NCBI GenBank assembly: GCA_009602725.1
Contig: WELB01000019.1
Span: 196,951 to 212,373, forward strand
Reading direction: 5' to 3'
DNA: 15,423 nucleotides
Source: Spirogloea muscicola
Taxonomy: Eukaryota > Streptophyta > Zygnematophyceae > Spirogloeales > Spirogloeaceae
Under the pieces are notes generated by a model that was given only the letters and a program-made list of their open reading frames with translations, ran no database searches and had not been told where the DNA came from. Positions 1 to 9,315 of this stretch are shown here, one piece after another. How positions within the stretch are numbered: position 1 is the stretch's first letter; each line of letters begins with the position of its first letter. Both the position numbers and the translations under genes were made by a program.

Positions 1-1410
1 GAGCTGGAGGATATGCAGCTGTCCTTGGCCATGCTGACCAAGGCCATCGGGCAGCGGCCCCAGTACTTGACGCGGGCCACCCCGCCGTCCCCAGAGGCAT
101 TGGCGGCGTACGCGACTTTCGACGCGGGCATGGTGGCGAGCTTGGCGGCCCTGGTCCGCCACCAGGGCTTCCCCCAGTCGCCAGCCGCTATCCACCAGGC
201 GGCGCTACCCATCAGCCACGGGGGTTTCGGCCTGCGCCCGCTCGTCCGCTCATGCCGGGCTGCATACCTCGGCAGCTGCGCGCAGACTGCCGCCTCCGTG
301 GCTCAGCGCTTCATGGTCCATGGCCGGCGTGCACTGGAGCAGGCGGTGATGGAGGTGGACAAGGGCGCGCTGCCGTTCCAGGTGGCGCTTCGCACCGCCC
401 ACCAGGAGCTGCTCGCGGCGCACCCCGACATGGCCGGCCAGGCAGTCTCCTTTGCGCACCTCGCGCACACCGCTGACCTGCGCGTCCAAGCGCGCTTCGC
501 GGCCGTCGTCGACAAGGCCGCCTACACCACCGCCGTGCTGCAGCTCCCTGAGGCCTACCTGCGCGGGCGCGCGAGACTAGATTCGGCCTCCTCCCCGGGG
601 GCAGCGGCGTGGCTCCAGGCACTCCCCATCACTGACGCCCTGACCCTCCCAGCTGAGGTGTTTCGCACTGCCGTCCACCGGCTCCTGGGGCTGCCGCCTC
701 CATGCCTCCAGGGCGTGCGTCAATGCCAGTGTGGCGAGCGAGGGGCCGAGCCTGGCGAGCTGGCTGCTCACGTCCTGCGCTGTTCCCATGGCGGCGAGAG
801 GACGGCGGCCCACGACCGCCTCCGGGACGCGATGCACGGCATCCTGGTGGAGGCTGGCTTCGCGGTGGCAGCGGAGCACTCCGGCGTCATGCCTCTCCAG
901 GCCAGGGCCGACGGTCTCCACGCTCGTCTCGTCGACCTGGTGGCCACCCCACAGGCCGGCGGGCCACGTCTGCTTCTGGATGTGGTGACTACCGACGCAT
1001 TTGACCGCTCCCACCCAGCCCAGTCTGCCACCAAGGCTGGGTATGCGGTCGCCTGCGCCGCTCGGGCAAAAGAGATCAAGTACGCCGACCATCCGCCGGA
1101 AGACGAGTTCTTCCCGTTGGCAATTGACATCCATGGGGCACTGGGCGCTCGGTGGCTTGAGCTACTTAACCAGCTCGCCCGCCACGCAATCGCGCGTCGC
1201 TTCCATGGTGAACCGGTAGACTTTCCTGCAGCCGGGTCGCTGGCGCAAGTGTATCGCATGCGCTTGGCCGTCTCGCTGCCGAGGTCCATGGCCAGTGCGC
1301 TGCACCTTCGTGCCGGGAGAGCCCTCGCTGCTGCCTCTGGCTCTGTCCAGGGGACCCACTTCCAGGACCCTAGCCTCTCTGATTTGCGGTTGCTTAGCAG
1401 GGGTTACTGA
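1..1410 (+). CDS. LINE retrotransposon ORF, C-terminal part (5' partial)
   Basis: The frame is open from base 1 to the TGA at 1408-1410, so the start lies outside the window or was lost by 5' truncation; the first Met is at 13. Numbering from that Met, residues 1-110 look like the region after a reverse transcriptase (LPISHGGFGLRP at 65-76). A CCHC knuckle follows: C238-x-C240-x12-H253-x3-C257. Next comes a PD-(D/E)XK-like stretch with D300/D308, LLLDVVTTDA (D323) and a Lys pair before Tyr (K353, K356, Y357), then FFPLAIDIHGALG. A knuckle followed by a restriction-like endonuclease is the C-terminal layout of R2/Dualen-type LINEs, so this part would bind and nick target DNA. The protein ends DLRLLSRGY. 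Related C-termini recur at 1917-2283, 2350-2391 and 2581-2688, which supports a repeated element. No break is visible here, but the catalytic RT core is not in the window. The family assignment is from motifs only. Confidence 0.78.
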   Translation, partial: ELEDMQLSLAMLTKAIGQRPQYLTRATPPSPEALAAYATFDAGMVASLAALVRHQGFPQSPAAIHQAALPISHGGFGLRPLVRSCRAAYLGSCAQTAASVAQRFMVHGRRALEQAVMEVDKGALPFQVALRTAHQELLAAHPDMAGQAVSFAHLAHTADLRVQARFAAVVDKAAYTTAVLQLPEAYLRGRARLDSASSPGAAAWLQALPITDALTLPAEVFRTAVHRLLGLPPPCLQGVRQCQCGERGAEPGELAAHVLRCSHGGERTAAHDRLRDAMHGILVEAGFAVAAEHSGVMPLQARADGLHARLVDLVATPQAGGPRLLLDVVTTDAFDRSHPAQSATKAGYAVACAARAKEIKYADHPPEDEFFPLAIDIHGALGARWLELLNQLARHAIARRFHGEPVDFPAAGSLAQVYRMRLAVSLPRSMASALHLRAGRALAAASGSVQGTHFQDPSLSDLRLLSRGY

Positions 1411-1665
1411 GTGATTTGTAGCTGCTTTCTTTCTTTGTGTGCTTTGGTTTCTTAGCGCTTCCTCTGGATTCCTCTGGCCCCCTTCTCGTTCTTTGTTCAT
1501 TCTTTTTTGGGCTGGCTTGTCCAGCCCCTATCCTCAATGGGCGAGCCCTTTCTCCTGTCTGCAGCCAAAGGCTGCAAAGCGCGACTGGCACGCAGATGCA
1601 ACGCGTGTGCAAATGACCGCTGCTAAGGTATGGGAATGGCTGTGAGGGGCCAGCCCAATGAAATA
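1411..1665 (+). mobile_element. 3' UTR/tail of the LINE at 1-1410, with terminal hairpin
   Basis: This directly follows the LINE stop codon. A T-rich leader runs into a perfect 7-bp hairpin: GGGCTGG at 1509-1515, loop CTTGT, CCAGCCC at 1521-1527. The sequence after the hairpin (CAATGGGCGAGCCC and a CTTTCTCC box) recurs after similar hairpins elsewhere in the window. LINE reverse transcriptases often recognise a 3' stem-loop, which is the inferred role. At 1634-1656 a second hairpin-like motif lies in the opposite orientation, so the exact end of this copy is unclear and another tail probably abuts it. Confidence 0.6.
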
Positions 1666-1689
1666 ATCCAAGGTCTGAAAGGGCTGGCA

Positions 1690-2283
1690 AGCACCAAAAG
1701 ACGAAACTACTCTCCATGACTGCACAGAAAGAGGGACAAGCTCCATCAACGTAAAGGGAGAGTGCTCGCCCATAGAGAAGAGTGGCTGGCAAAGCCAGCC
1801 CAAAAAGAATGGACAATATCCCAAGCCAAAGAAAGAGGTGCCGAAAAAGAACTACACTACAGTCCATGCCGTTGGACTAGGACGAAGACATCAGCCACAG
1901 GGACGCTCAGTAACCTCTAGTTTGTAAGGCTAGAATTGGCCTCCCTTTCAATTTCATGCGCACCGCGCGACTTCTCTCTAGTCAGGAGATGCACGTCGGA
2001 GTAGCTAGCCGGGGGAAAGACGTCGCCCTGACGGAAGCTGGAGGCCGCCGCCAAAGCTCGGCCTGCGCGCAAGTGGACTGCGAACGCAAGGGACCGCTGA
2101 AGCGAGACGGCCAACCGCATGCGGAAGACCTGCGCGAGGGATCCGGCGACATTGAAGCCGGGCTGCTCGCCCTGCTGCCCGTGGCGGCGGGCCGCGGCCT
2201 GCTGCGCAAGGCGGTGAAGCAAGTCGAGCCACTTTGCGCCGAAGGCCCCGTGTACGTCGACTGCAAGGGGAACAAATTCGTCG
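1690..2283 (-). pseudogene. 5'-truncated LINE copy (minus strand)
   Basis: On the minus strand 2283-1917 encodes a close relative of the C-terminus of the first LINE. It has EFVPLAVDVHGAFGAKWLDL matching DEFFPLAIDIHGALGARWLE, then AGSLAQVFRMRLAVSL and HLRAGRALAAAS. Its 3' tail runs to about 1690 and carries the hairpin GGCTGGC (1784-1790), loop AAA, GCCAGCC (1794-1800). The copy starts abruptly near 2283, inside the last domain, so it cannot encode RT. It faces the element at 1-1410 tail to tail. A short insertion at 1922-1976 interrupts the stop-codon region and extends the frame to 1917. Confidence 0.7.
1916..1982. repeat. 55-bp insertion flanked by a 6-bp direct repeat
   Basis: TCTAGT occurs at 1916-1921 and again at 1977-1982. 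Removing 1922-1976 and one repeat restores, on the minus strand, the LINE ending ...LLTRGY-stop seen at 1408-1410 and 2350-2391. The repeat therefore behaves like a target-site duplication around a tiny insert. The insert has no inverted termini that I can see. A small non-autonomous element or a filler-DNA repair event would both fit. Confidence 0.5.
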
Positions 2284-2400
2284 CAAAGCGATGGCTGTGA
2301 GAGGCCAGGCCAAAGGATTGAACAAGGACAGCCCTCGCCCCCCTGTAGAGCGTCAGCTAGCGACCTCTATGTGCTGACTCGTGGTTACTGAGCGGGTCAG
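2284..2400. mobile_element. Mixed LINE relics: inverted tail motif and a C-terminal coding scrap
   Basis: At 2288-2312 the LINE tail hairpin motif lies in minus orientation (GATGGCTGTGAGAGGCCAGG). At about 2325-2349 a tail-like CAGCCCTCGCCCCC lies in plus orientation and joins directly to 2350-2391, which encodes ASASDLYVLTRGY-stop, the extreme C-terminus of the LINE ORF. These are fragments with no coding capacity of their own. Confidence 0.5.
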
Positions 2401-2499
2401 CTTAGCAGCAGGTGACGTACATTTGTCCAATGTGCTTGCCTTTGTACTTGGCCACACATGGCCTCCCCATCTCTTAATATACACGCATTTTCCTGTAGA

Positions 2500-2690
2500 G
2501 CTGCTTCTTCTGTGGACCTGATTCATTCTACTGTGGGCTGGCTTTTCACAGCCCTCGCTCCCTTCTGGAAGTGCTGCTTCTCCTTTCGGGCAGGCTGCGC
2601 TGTGGCTGCTTCATCGCGGGTCGCGCCACGAGACACTTTCCCGGCTGCAAGCCACTCTGACTTGCGGCTGCTAACTGGGGTTGTTCAGTC
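2500..2690 (+). pseudogene. LINE tail joined to a truncated LINE C-terminus
   Basis: A tail hairpin (GGGCTG 2535-2540, loop, CAGCCC 2549-2554) is followed by the CTTCTGGAAGTGCTGCTTCT box. It then runs straight into 2581-2688, which encodes SFRAGCAVAASSRVAPRDTF and SHSDLRLLTGVV, a degenerate copy of the LINE C-terminus (HLRAGRALAAASS and SDLRLLSRGY). The expected RGY-stop is lost by an apparent one-base indel, so the frame runs on to about 2721. The order tail then coding means this copy sits just after the tail of an older copy. Confidence 0.55.
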
Positions 2691-2849
2691 CCCACTCATT
2701 GAAGCCACTTGCGTCGTTTAATCCTTTAGCAGTTCCCGACCTTATCCACCTTTCTTTGGGCTGATAATTAACAGGCAGCGCCCTATATGGGAAATGCTTT
2801 CTTCCTTCCGACCAGCAGGGCATCCACTCGTCCTACATAGAAACTCCTT

Positions 2850-2960
2850 CGAAAGGGGCGATGGCTGTGAGGAGGCCAAGCCGAGCCTCTTCATGCGAAC
2901 GCACTTCAGAAGAAGCTGCTCTTCCAGAAGGGGGCGATGGCTGTGAAAGGCCAGCCCGAA
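2850..2960 (-). mobile_element. Two LINE tail motifs in minus orientation
   Basis: The motif GGGGCGATGGCTGTGA followed by a GGCCA-containing arm occurs at 2856-2883 and at 2931-2957. The reverse complement of 2911-2957 matches 2535-2581 at 42 of 47 positions by my reading, so these are inverted LINE 3' tails. A weaker relative (GACGATGGCTAAGAACGCCA) is near 3199-3218. Confidence 0.5.
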
Positions 2961-3249
2961 GATGGAGAATGCTCAAGGGGCCAAATGGAGAAGGAGGTAC
3001 GCGCATATGCGCAAGTGGCTACCATTAATTGGTGCTCAATACCCCTAGTTAACAAGGGCAACAGGGGTGTGGCCACAGAGAAGAAGCTCTACTTCAGAGC
3101 GGCTGAGAAAGTACGGCGATAATATGACTAGAGAAGACTTGACTTGTTATCCAAAAGTGAGCACATGGGACATGTATGGGCCGTGCAATGAGGGGAGACG
3201 ATGGCTAAGAACGCCAATCAGGCTGAAAAAATGAAGGCCTAGCAGGACG

Positions 3250-4179
3250 CTTTGACAAGTGACGCGCAAATACGCCGCAAGTCGCCGGCAAGGCCCACGG
3301 TTAGTCAGAGGCCGCTCAATTCCGGATGATGGCCCCTGACCATATAAAGTTGCGTCAGATGATTTGGCCGCTGCACTCGAGCCCTTGCAGGGTTTGGTCT
3401 ACACCCTCAAGACATAAGCTAATAACCAAGTAGCCTTCACTCCATCTTGGCAGATGGAGGACACCACCTCAACTCGCTGCAAACGATGGAGACAAAGCTC
3501 CACATAGGGTGAGAGCGACAGGTTGCAAACGAGCCAACGACACAGTCTTGCCACTAGAGCAACAAGCTGGGGACGTGCTGGTGTAATGTGAAGCATTGAC
3601 TGCTTGATGTGATCGATACTACTAGAGGCAGATGATGGAGACAGTGCAGATACGCCCTAAAAGGTTTGGACTTGACTTGGAGGCAGGCTTGATGGGGGAT
3701 TATCTTGAGCTCTTCTTGAGCTAGTAGATTGTAGGAGCAGGTTGAGCAAGTGCATCTAAGGGGCGTATGGAGGTGCGTGCTCAAAAGTAAGGTGATCTGC
3801 TTCGCTCCACCTATATATGGGAAGCGTGCAGGAGGAAAATTGCCCTGACCAACATGAAGAGCAGGCAATGTACTTGCTCTTCATCTAAACAGAGAGAAAC
3901 AAGGTGGAGCCGTTTTATCCCACACAGACGCCACCTCGCTAAATTTTATGGAAGTCAACCACAGCATGTTGTACAACAGCCCTCCTGCCTCGACCCAAGC
4001 AATATAAGCCAGACCGTGCCAATGGTTGGCTCCGCACCAGCTGCAGGCGGCCTCGTAAGCAAACTCCTACCCCTACTACCTGAATGGCCTCCGAACCCAG
4101 AAGCAACATGCGCTGTGCTTCTTCGCCTGAACGAAGGAGCTTGCTTGGTGCTTCTCTGCTGCAATCTGCGCCAGGTACG
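3250..4179. other. No recognisable gene
   Basis: This stretch lies between the LINE graveyard and the 3' end of the minus-strand TRM6 gene. Short frames exist on both strands (for example plus 3854-4330 and minus 3554-3868), but I recognise no domain, splice pattern or homology in them. The part nearest 4180 would include the TRM6 3' UTR. I found no clear polyadenylation signal. Confidence 0.5.
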
Positions 4180-7100
4180 TCAGGACTGTCTCAAGCGCTT
4201 GACCGCAAAATGGTTGTCATCGGCAGCTGAGCCCAAGCCTGCTTCACTCGCCTCCCTGGCAGACCATGCTTGCCCAGCGGCCTTCTCGGCCCCACTCCTG
4301 GGAGCCACCCGGATGCCACTCAGCACGTAGCCCCCGCTGCCGCTCATTAGCATGTGCGGGTGGCTCCTTGCGGGCAGGATCTGCCACACAAAGCCACATG
4401 CTCCAGAATCAGGCAATAAATGAGCCACGTGATCCTCTAAGTGTTGTGACTGTAACAGATGTTGATATATGATTGAGCAAAATGCGGGGGTGCTTCGATC
4501 ACAAAATGAGCGAGGGCGGGCAGAAGCACAGGGCGAGGCGCTCGTCACACCTGGTACTCGCGGAGCCAAGGCTCTGCCAGCTGGAGAGCCACGGCGTGCT
4601 TGCTGCTTTGGAGCCAGTGCATGCAGTCTGCCAAGGGCTTCTCACCAGCAGCAGGCCGTCCCACAAACGAGATGGCATACGCAATAAGTCTTGGTTGTAC
4701 AAAATGAGCTTGTCTACGTCATCTCACACAGGGTTGAGCAATGTTGCGGTCACTCAGTATCGTGACCAAGCAGCACTCACCTGGAGGTGTGTGTGGTAGA
4801 TTGCAAATGGGCCCGACAATTGCAGCAGCAGGAGGAGGGGCTCAACAACGGCGAGCGGCTGCAAGCTCGGTGCAGCCACAATGAGGCTGCAGGTCACACG
4901 CAATTGATGTCAAAAGATGGCCCACATGCAGCGCGCAAAATTGCAGCATCCTCAGTACTGTGCCATCATGCTGGCAAAACTGGTCTGAACGCCTATTGCT
5001 GCATCACACAGTCTAGCTAGACATGTAAGTCTAGCTGTCTGCTGAAGATGCTGCACTCTGGAATCAGCTGGTACCTTGAGAAGCCCCGCTGGGCCCACCA
5101 CTGTAGCTGCTCCGGAGGAGCTCGCCGCCCCGCCTTGCCAGCCTTGCCCTCTTGGAGCTCTGCCCGAGCGCTCCCAGAGGCTGCCTCAACGACCTCATGG
5201 GCCAGTAGATGGCTCTCAAATCTGTCCTCCTCGCCAATCTCCTCTTGCACTGCCGGAGCCGCGCCAGCCACCATGCTTGCTGACATCTGCAGCACTGCTT
5301 CGCCATGGGCAACAGGCACCGCAGGCGATTGACCTCCTCCTTCTCCAGCACCCTCCGTGGCCATCCCCTCAATTGCAGCTCTCTCGTCTTGCTCAATGCC
5401 CGCTGCCATGTTGTCCTCATTGCACCGCCCGGCTGCCGAAGGTGGTGCCATCAAAACAGCCGCTTGCTGACCAAGCTTGGGATCCGACGCAATAGACTGT
5501 CTAGCAGCGATCAACTCTGCGATAGAAGTTCTTGTTATGCTGCGCATCGACAGGACAGAAGTGTTCTTACTGGTTGTCCCTGAGGAACGAGACGAAGAAT
5601 GAGATGCTGTTGCAAATTTAGCATGCTCAAGGAGTTCTAGCTAAGAGCAAGAACACCAGTCCGGCAAAGTATCCAGCAGCAACACTCCCTGTATGACCAC
5701 ATGTATCCTGGCAGATGCTCTTTCGATTGAAGCACATCGACAGGCTTGAGAGCATTCAACTGTCATTTGAGAGTGTGACCCATGCAGGATGTCAAGAGCT
5801 CTAATGTCCTGCAGACTGTGCAAAATGATCAACTGACCAGCTGGCAGAGCCTGGATCGAGGTTGAAGAGGCGCACGATGTCAATGGAGGCAGGCCTTGAC
5901 CCCCAGTAGGCGCTGCAAACTGACCCAAACCCTGTGCACAGTGCAAAAGTGCGTTCAGAAATGAGGAGCTCCACTTTTAGCCATGTTCAGGGTCTGTATA
6001 TAACACTCGGACAATGCTGTAGGCAAGACTTCAGTAAGGTGTTCTGATCGACCCCGTCATAGTGGCTTGTTTTGGAGATTGATGCATATCTCAGGCAGTG
6101 GTTTGTGACCATATTAAAATGATTGTAACAAACAATATGCAAACCAAAAAGGGACATCGAAGACGGAAAACCTTGATCTTGCAACTTGGAAGGCCAGTGG
6201 GCTGCCAATGGGCCTGGGGGAGTGAGCACCTCCGAGGCGCTCAGCGACTGCTGCAGTCAGGAGGCCTCCGCAGCCATCCACTACAAGCACCTCAGCGTGA
6301 GCACCCACATTCGCAAGATTGAGCAGGAGCGCCAAGCTGTCAACGCGCAAAAAACTGCCGCAGAATGTGGCAAACACCACAGCAGGTCAGATTCCTCTGC
6401 GTCATTGCGCCTCGAAATGCGCCTCAATGAGATCATGCTTCTGAGAGCTGACAAAATTCATGGACGCTACTGATTGCAGGGCATTGGATGAGGCTGCCGC
6501 AGCATGGTCACATGCAGTCCGGACCTAAATGACTGTCTACTTGTTGGTCCAGACAGTCAACATACAGCATACCCAGTCTTTGAAGGCGCCTTGAGGAAGT
6601 ATGCCTCACACAAGCTGGCAGCAGGCCACAAGGGGTGAAGGGGGATGTCAGGCAGTCATCTCGGCAGCTGCATGGCGATTGTAGACACCATTGCAACTGT
6701 TGTCATGGCCAATCTTCTCACTAAGCACCCAGGTTAGGGAGCAGTCTGATCATGGCCTTGTCGTGTACCATCATCATGCTGAACATTATGACTACATTGC
6801 ATAGGCATCCATTCAAAGATGTGAGCCCACTGCCAACACCAGGACAGGCTGTCCAAGGCCCACATGAAGCTCGCTGCTTCCACCAATAAAGCTCACCTAT
6901 TGGCTGTTGGCCGCCGCACTGTGATCCGTGGTGCATATTTCTTCTGCTTCCGCACCCGGTACTTCTCCTGCAGGATGGGCGACACGCAGGGTTGCTTGAC
7001 GTGAGTGTTCGGCTATGCTAAGGCCAGATAAGGACCATCAGACTACCGGGCTACAAGTTGCGGCCATGTTGCTATGGGTTTGTCAAGCACAAGCTGCAGA

Positions 7101-8778
7101 GGTCATTTGCATATGCATAGCTGTGTGTATAATTGTAAGCACGTCAACAGAGTGCTATAGATATCAGCAAAGGTGAGACTTCCCAATCCGGAATCACAGG
7201 CGCATTTTCGAGGCCAGACCACCAGAAAAGAAGATAGTGGACTGTCTGCAGCCTGCTTGACCTGAGAGTACTCAGTCTTGGTGCTGAAAGTGGCACTATT
7301 CTCCACAAGCGCTTGCACGATCTCACCGCCCGTTGCGCCCTCCCTGCGCTGCTGGTACACGCATCAGTCAGTCTCCATGCCTGAAGCCATGTCCAAACTG
7401 GCTAGACAATGAGGCTTCCAGCCAGACACAATCTGCCATTGCCTATTCAACAAAGCCATGAACCTGATACCATTCTCAAAAGTTCCGTAAAGTCTGTACC
7501 CTGGACAAACAGACTACAAAGCCTACCAATGGCAGCAGAGATACGTACGCCATGAGCCAGGCTCGTACTTTATGTGAGAGCTCTAGGAATTTGCAGCCAA
7601 GCACATCCCAAAGTGCAGGCTGTGGCGTGCTTCACCTCCGCATGCGCAAGATGTCATCCTCTGTCAGCGCCTGAGCCGTGTTGGTATCAGAGAGGGATCG
7701 GTTGTCCCTGTCCGGCATATCGGCGTTGGCTGCAGAGACGCCTGCGCCCTTTGGGGCCTGCTTGTTGCCGCTGCTCCCTGAGAGCAGATTTGCACGACAA
7801 GTGCAAAAGACCCTCAGCACGTGGGCACTCAGAATAGCACTGAGTCGATGCAAGTGGCAGGAGGAGATCTACTAAGCGACTCAGAGTGAGCGTCTGGCAT
7901 TTAGTACGAGAATAGTCTTCGGAATGCAAGGGTTAAGAGTTACATTGGAGATGTCATGCAAGCAGGCTTGTAACCCCAAACCCCTAAAGCTTACATCCTA
8001 AACCCTACACCATAGACCCCAAAGCCTATTAACAAGGGAACATGGTGCGAGGGAAAATCGCCTCGGCATCCAGCCACGACTCGCCCAAGTGACTCAGCTC
8101 AAGCCCTGGACCGCCCTGGCCCCCAACATGAGCCCTGCTGGAGCACAACTCGAGTTCTATTTGGGAGCTGCAGTAATGGACACCCCTTTCCTAAAAGCCA
8201 AGGCCCAGCGGTGGCAGCCTCAAGAACTTGGGGAAGCCGACTACTTGCTTCCAAGTGGTGGTCTCCATCAAACCGGCTGCGATCTACGTCATGCCAGCCC
8301 GCCCGCCTTGCCTCCAGCCGGCATGGCCTGCCGGGTTTCGTATCGCAAGGACAAAGTGACGCACCGTCGAGCTTCACCAAGTGGGCTCTGCCGTCGCGGT
8401 TGCTGTCGGCGGTGCGCAGCTCAAAGGTGGCGCCGAATGGGCAACCGACGAGCTCCACGAGGTCGCACGACGCCTTGCCCACCCTCAGCTTCCTGCAGCG
8501 CCGGCGCTCACCATCAGATCGAGGCTCGGCGAACGAGGGCCCGGCGGCGGCACTGCGGAAGCTGCGGCTGGATGTGTGGCGCGGGTTGCGGCGCCCGACC
8601 CGCCGCGCCGGACGGTGACGAAGGACTGCCGCTCCCCGTTGACGTCGACGAGCACGGTGGAGCCCTCGGCGATGAGCGCTTCCGGCGCCGCCGCCGCCGC
8701 CGCCGCCGTCGCCGCCGCCGGCGCTGCCTCTGCCGCCAGCGGCTCCTCCGACGGCGGCGTCGGCGGGAAATACAACAT
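4180..8778 (-). CDS. TRM6: Trm6/Gcd10, non-catalytic subunit of tRNA m1A58 methyltransferase
   Basis: Trm6 pairs with Trm61 to bind tRNA and make N1-methyladenosine at position 58. Twelve exons (complement): 8600-8778, 8365-8492, 7636-7777, 7262-7343, 6897-6967, 6573-6614, 6230-6354, 5838-5931, 5075-5569, 4781-4886, 4551-4637, 4180-4380. They total 1752 bp, 583 residues, all GT-AG and phase-consistent. Family motifs in order: STVLVDVNGERQSF and LVGCPFGATFEL (N-terminal domain), EGATGGEIVQALVENSATF (151-169), EKYRVRKQKKYAP (178-190), RVDSLALLLNLANV (218-231), VLVVDGCGGLLTAAVAERLG (237-256, degenerate SAM-fold motif), SIDIVRLFNL, LQWWAQRGFS (443-452), LIVAAPSLQP, GPFAIYH, EPWLREYQ, and RSHPHMLMSGSGGYVLSGIR. 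The start is the ATG at 8778, preceded immediately by in-frame TGA; residues after it are Ala-rich. Exon 9 holds an acidic low-complexity insert. The exon 8/9 junction is the least certain: a stronger-looking acceptor ends at 5580 but needs another donor phase. Confidence 0.93.
6530..6559. repeat. Perfect 9-bp inverted repeat in a TRM6 intron
   Basis: TGACTGTCT (6530-6538) and AGACAGTCA (6551-6559) are separated by 12 nt within the intron between exons 6 and 7 of TRM6. It would form a small hairpin in the pre-mRNA. Nothing shows a function. Confidence 0.5.
7972..8012. repeat. Degenerate telomere-like repeats in TRM6 intron 2
   Basis: Imperfect CCCTAAA-like units (AACCCCAAA, CCCCTAAAG, CCTAAACCCTA) cluster inside the 587-bp second intron of TRM6. 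They resemble the exact array at 14753-14790 but have diverged. On the minus (transcribed) strand they read TAGGGTTTAGG. Confidence 0.55.
8686..8721 (-). repeat. GCC trinucleotide repeat in TRM6 exon 1
   Basis: A near-perfect (GCC)n run encodes the polyalanine stretch near residues 20-31 of the Trm6 model (AAATAAAAAAA). The same bases give long Arg or Ala runs in other frames, which creates spurious open frames on both strands. Confidence 0.75.
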
Positions 8779-8953
8779 TCAATACATCATCGATGTCACC
8801 GATCATACGGCATCATCATCACCATCTCTTACATCGGCGGTCATTATGACATCATTATTGCTATCACCAGCATCAGCATGTGCCTGTGTGGCTCAAATTT
8901 CACTCCTAGTTCACAGACCTTATGGTCGCGGTGGTGGACCACTCATTCTTGCA

Positions 8954-9000
8954 GGGCTGGCCTTTCCCAGCCCCTACCTTCTTTCTCACTTATTTCGACA
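8954..9000 (+). mobile_element. LINE-tail-like hairpin in the intergenic region
   Basis: GGGCTGG (8954-8960), loop CCTTTC, CCAGCCC (8967-8973), followed by a C/T-rich stretch. The stem is identical to that of the LINE tail at 1509-1527. No LINE coding sequence lies beside it, so it would be a very short relic. Chance similarity of a short stem is possible. Confidence 0.4.
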
Positions 9001-9230
9001 ACAGCTTCAGCTCTACCATCACTTTCAACGCCTACAGTATCATTTTTCCACATTAACTCATATGTACACTACTTGTACACATCCCTCATGAGGTGGTCCA
9101 AGACGCTCTACCAATCTATTGTGTCGTGAAGGCCTGCAGTCTTTCCGCTTTTTTCATTGCCGATTTATAGCCTACGGTATGATCATCACTAGCTCCGCTT
9201 TCAAGGATGACTCCGTCATTGGCAAGGAAN

Positions 9231-9312
<82 letters not shown>
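9231..9312. repeat. (CT)41 microsatellite beside an unresolved base
   Basis: An uninterrupted CT dinucleotide run of 82 bp begins directly after the only N in the window (9230). The repeat length is probably not reliable in the assembly. The sequence beyond it to about 9560 remains strongly pyrimidine-rich on this strand. GA/CT tracts of this kind can form triplex DNA and are often found near promoters. Confidence 0.95.

Positions 9313-9315
<3 letters not shown>

Noticed and set aside
577-1134. 185-codon minus-strand open frame
   Set aside because: It is antisense to the LINE ORF, whose domain motifs and related copies identify the plus strand as coding.
5011-5022. 12-bp palindrome GTCTAGCTAGAC
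   Set aside because: A short palindrome in a TRM6 intron with no partner features; expected by chance in a window of this size.
5570-5590. Strong alternative acceptor CGTTCCTCAG ending at 5580 for TRM6 exon 9
   Set aside because: It needs a phase-1 donor from exon 8, and the only one seen is a poor GC site at about 5850. The GTCAGT donor fits the acceptor ending at 5570. Kept only as an ambiguity.
8493-8511. 19-nt GT-AG 'intron' just before TRM6 exon 2
   Set aside because: Too short to be spliced. The donor at 8599 gives a 107-nt intron and the correct family sequence across the junction.
8089-9129. 346-codon plus-strand open frame
   Set aside because: It is antisense to TRM6 exons 1-2 and stays open because of the GCC repeat, which gives a long Arg run. 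There are no protein motifs.
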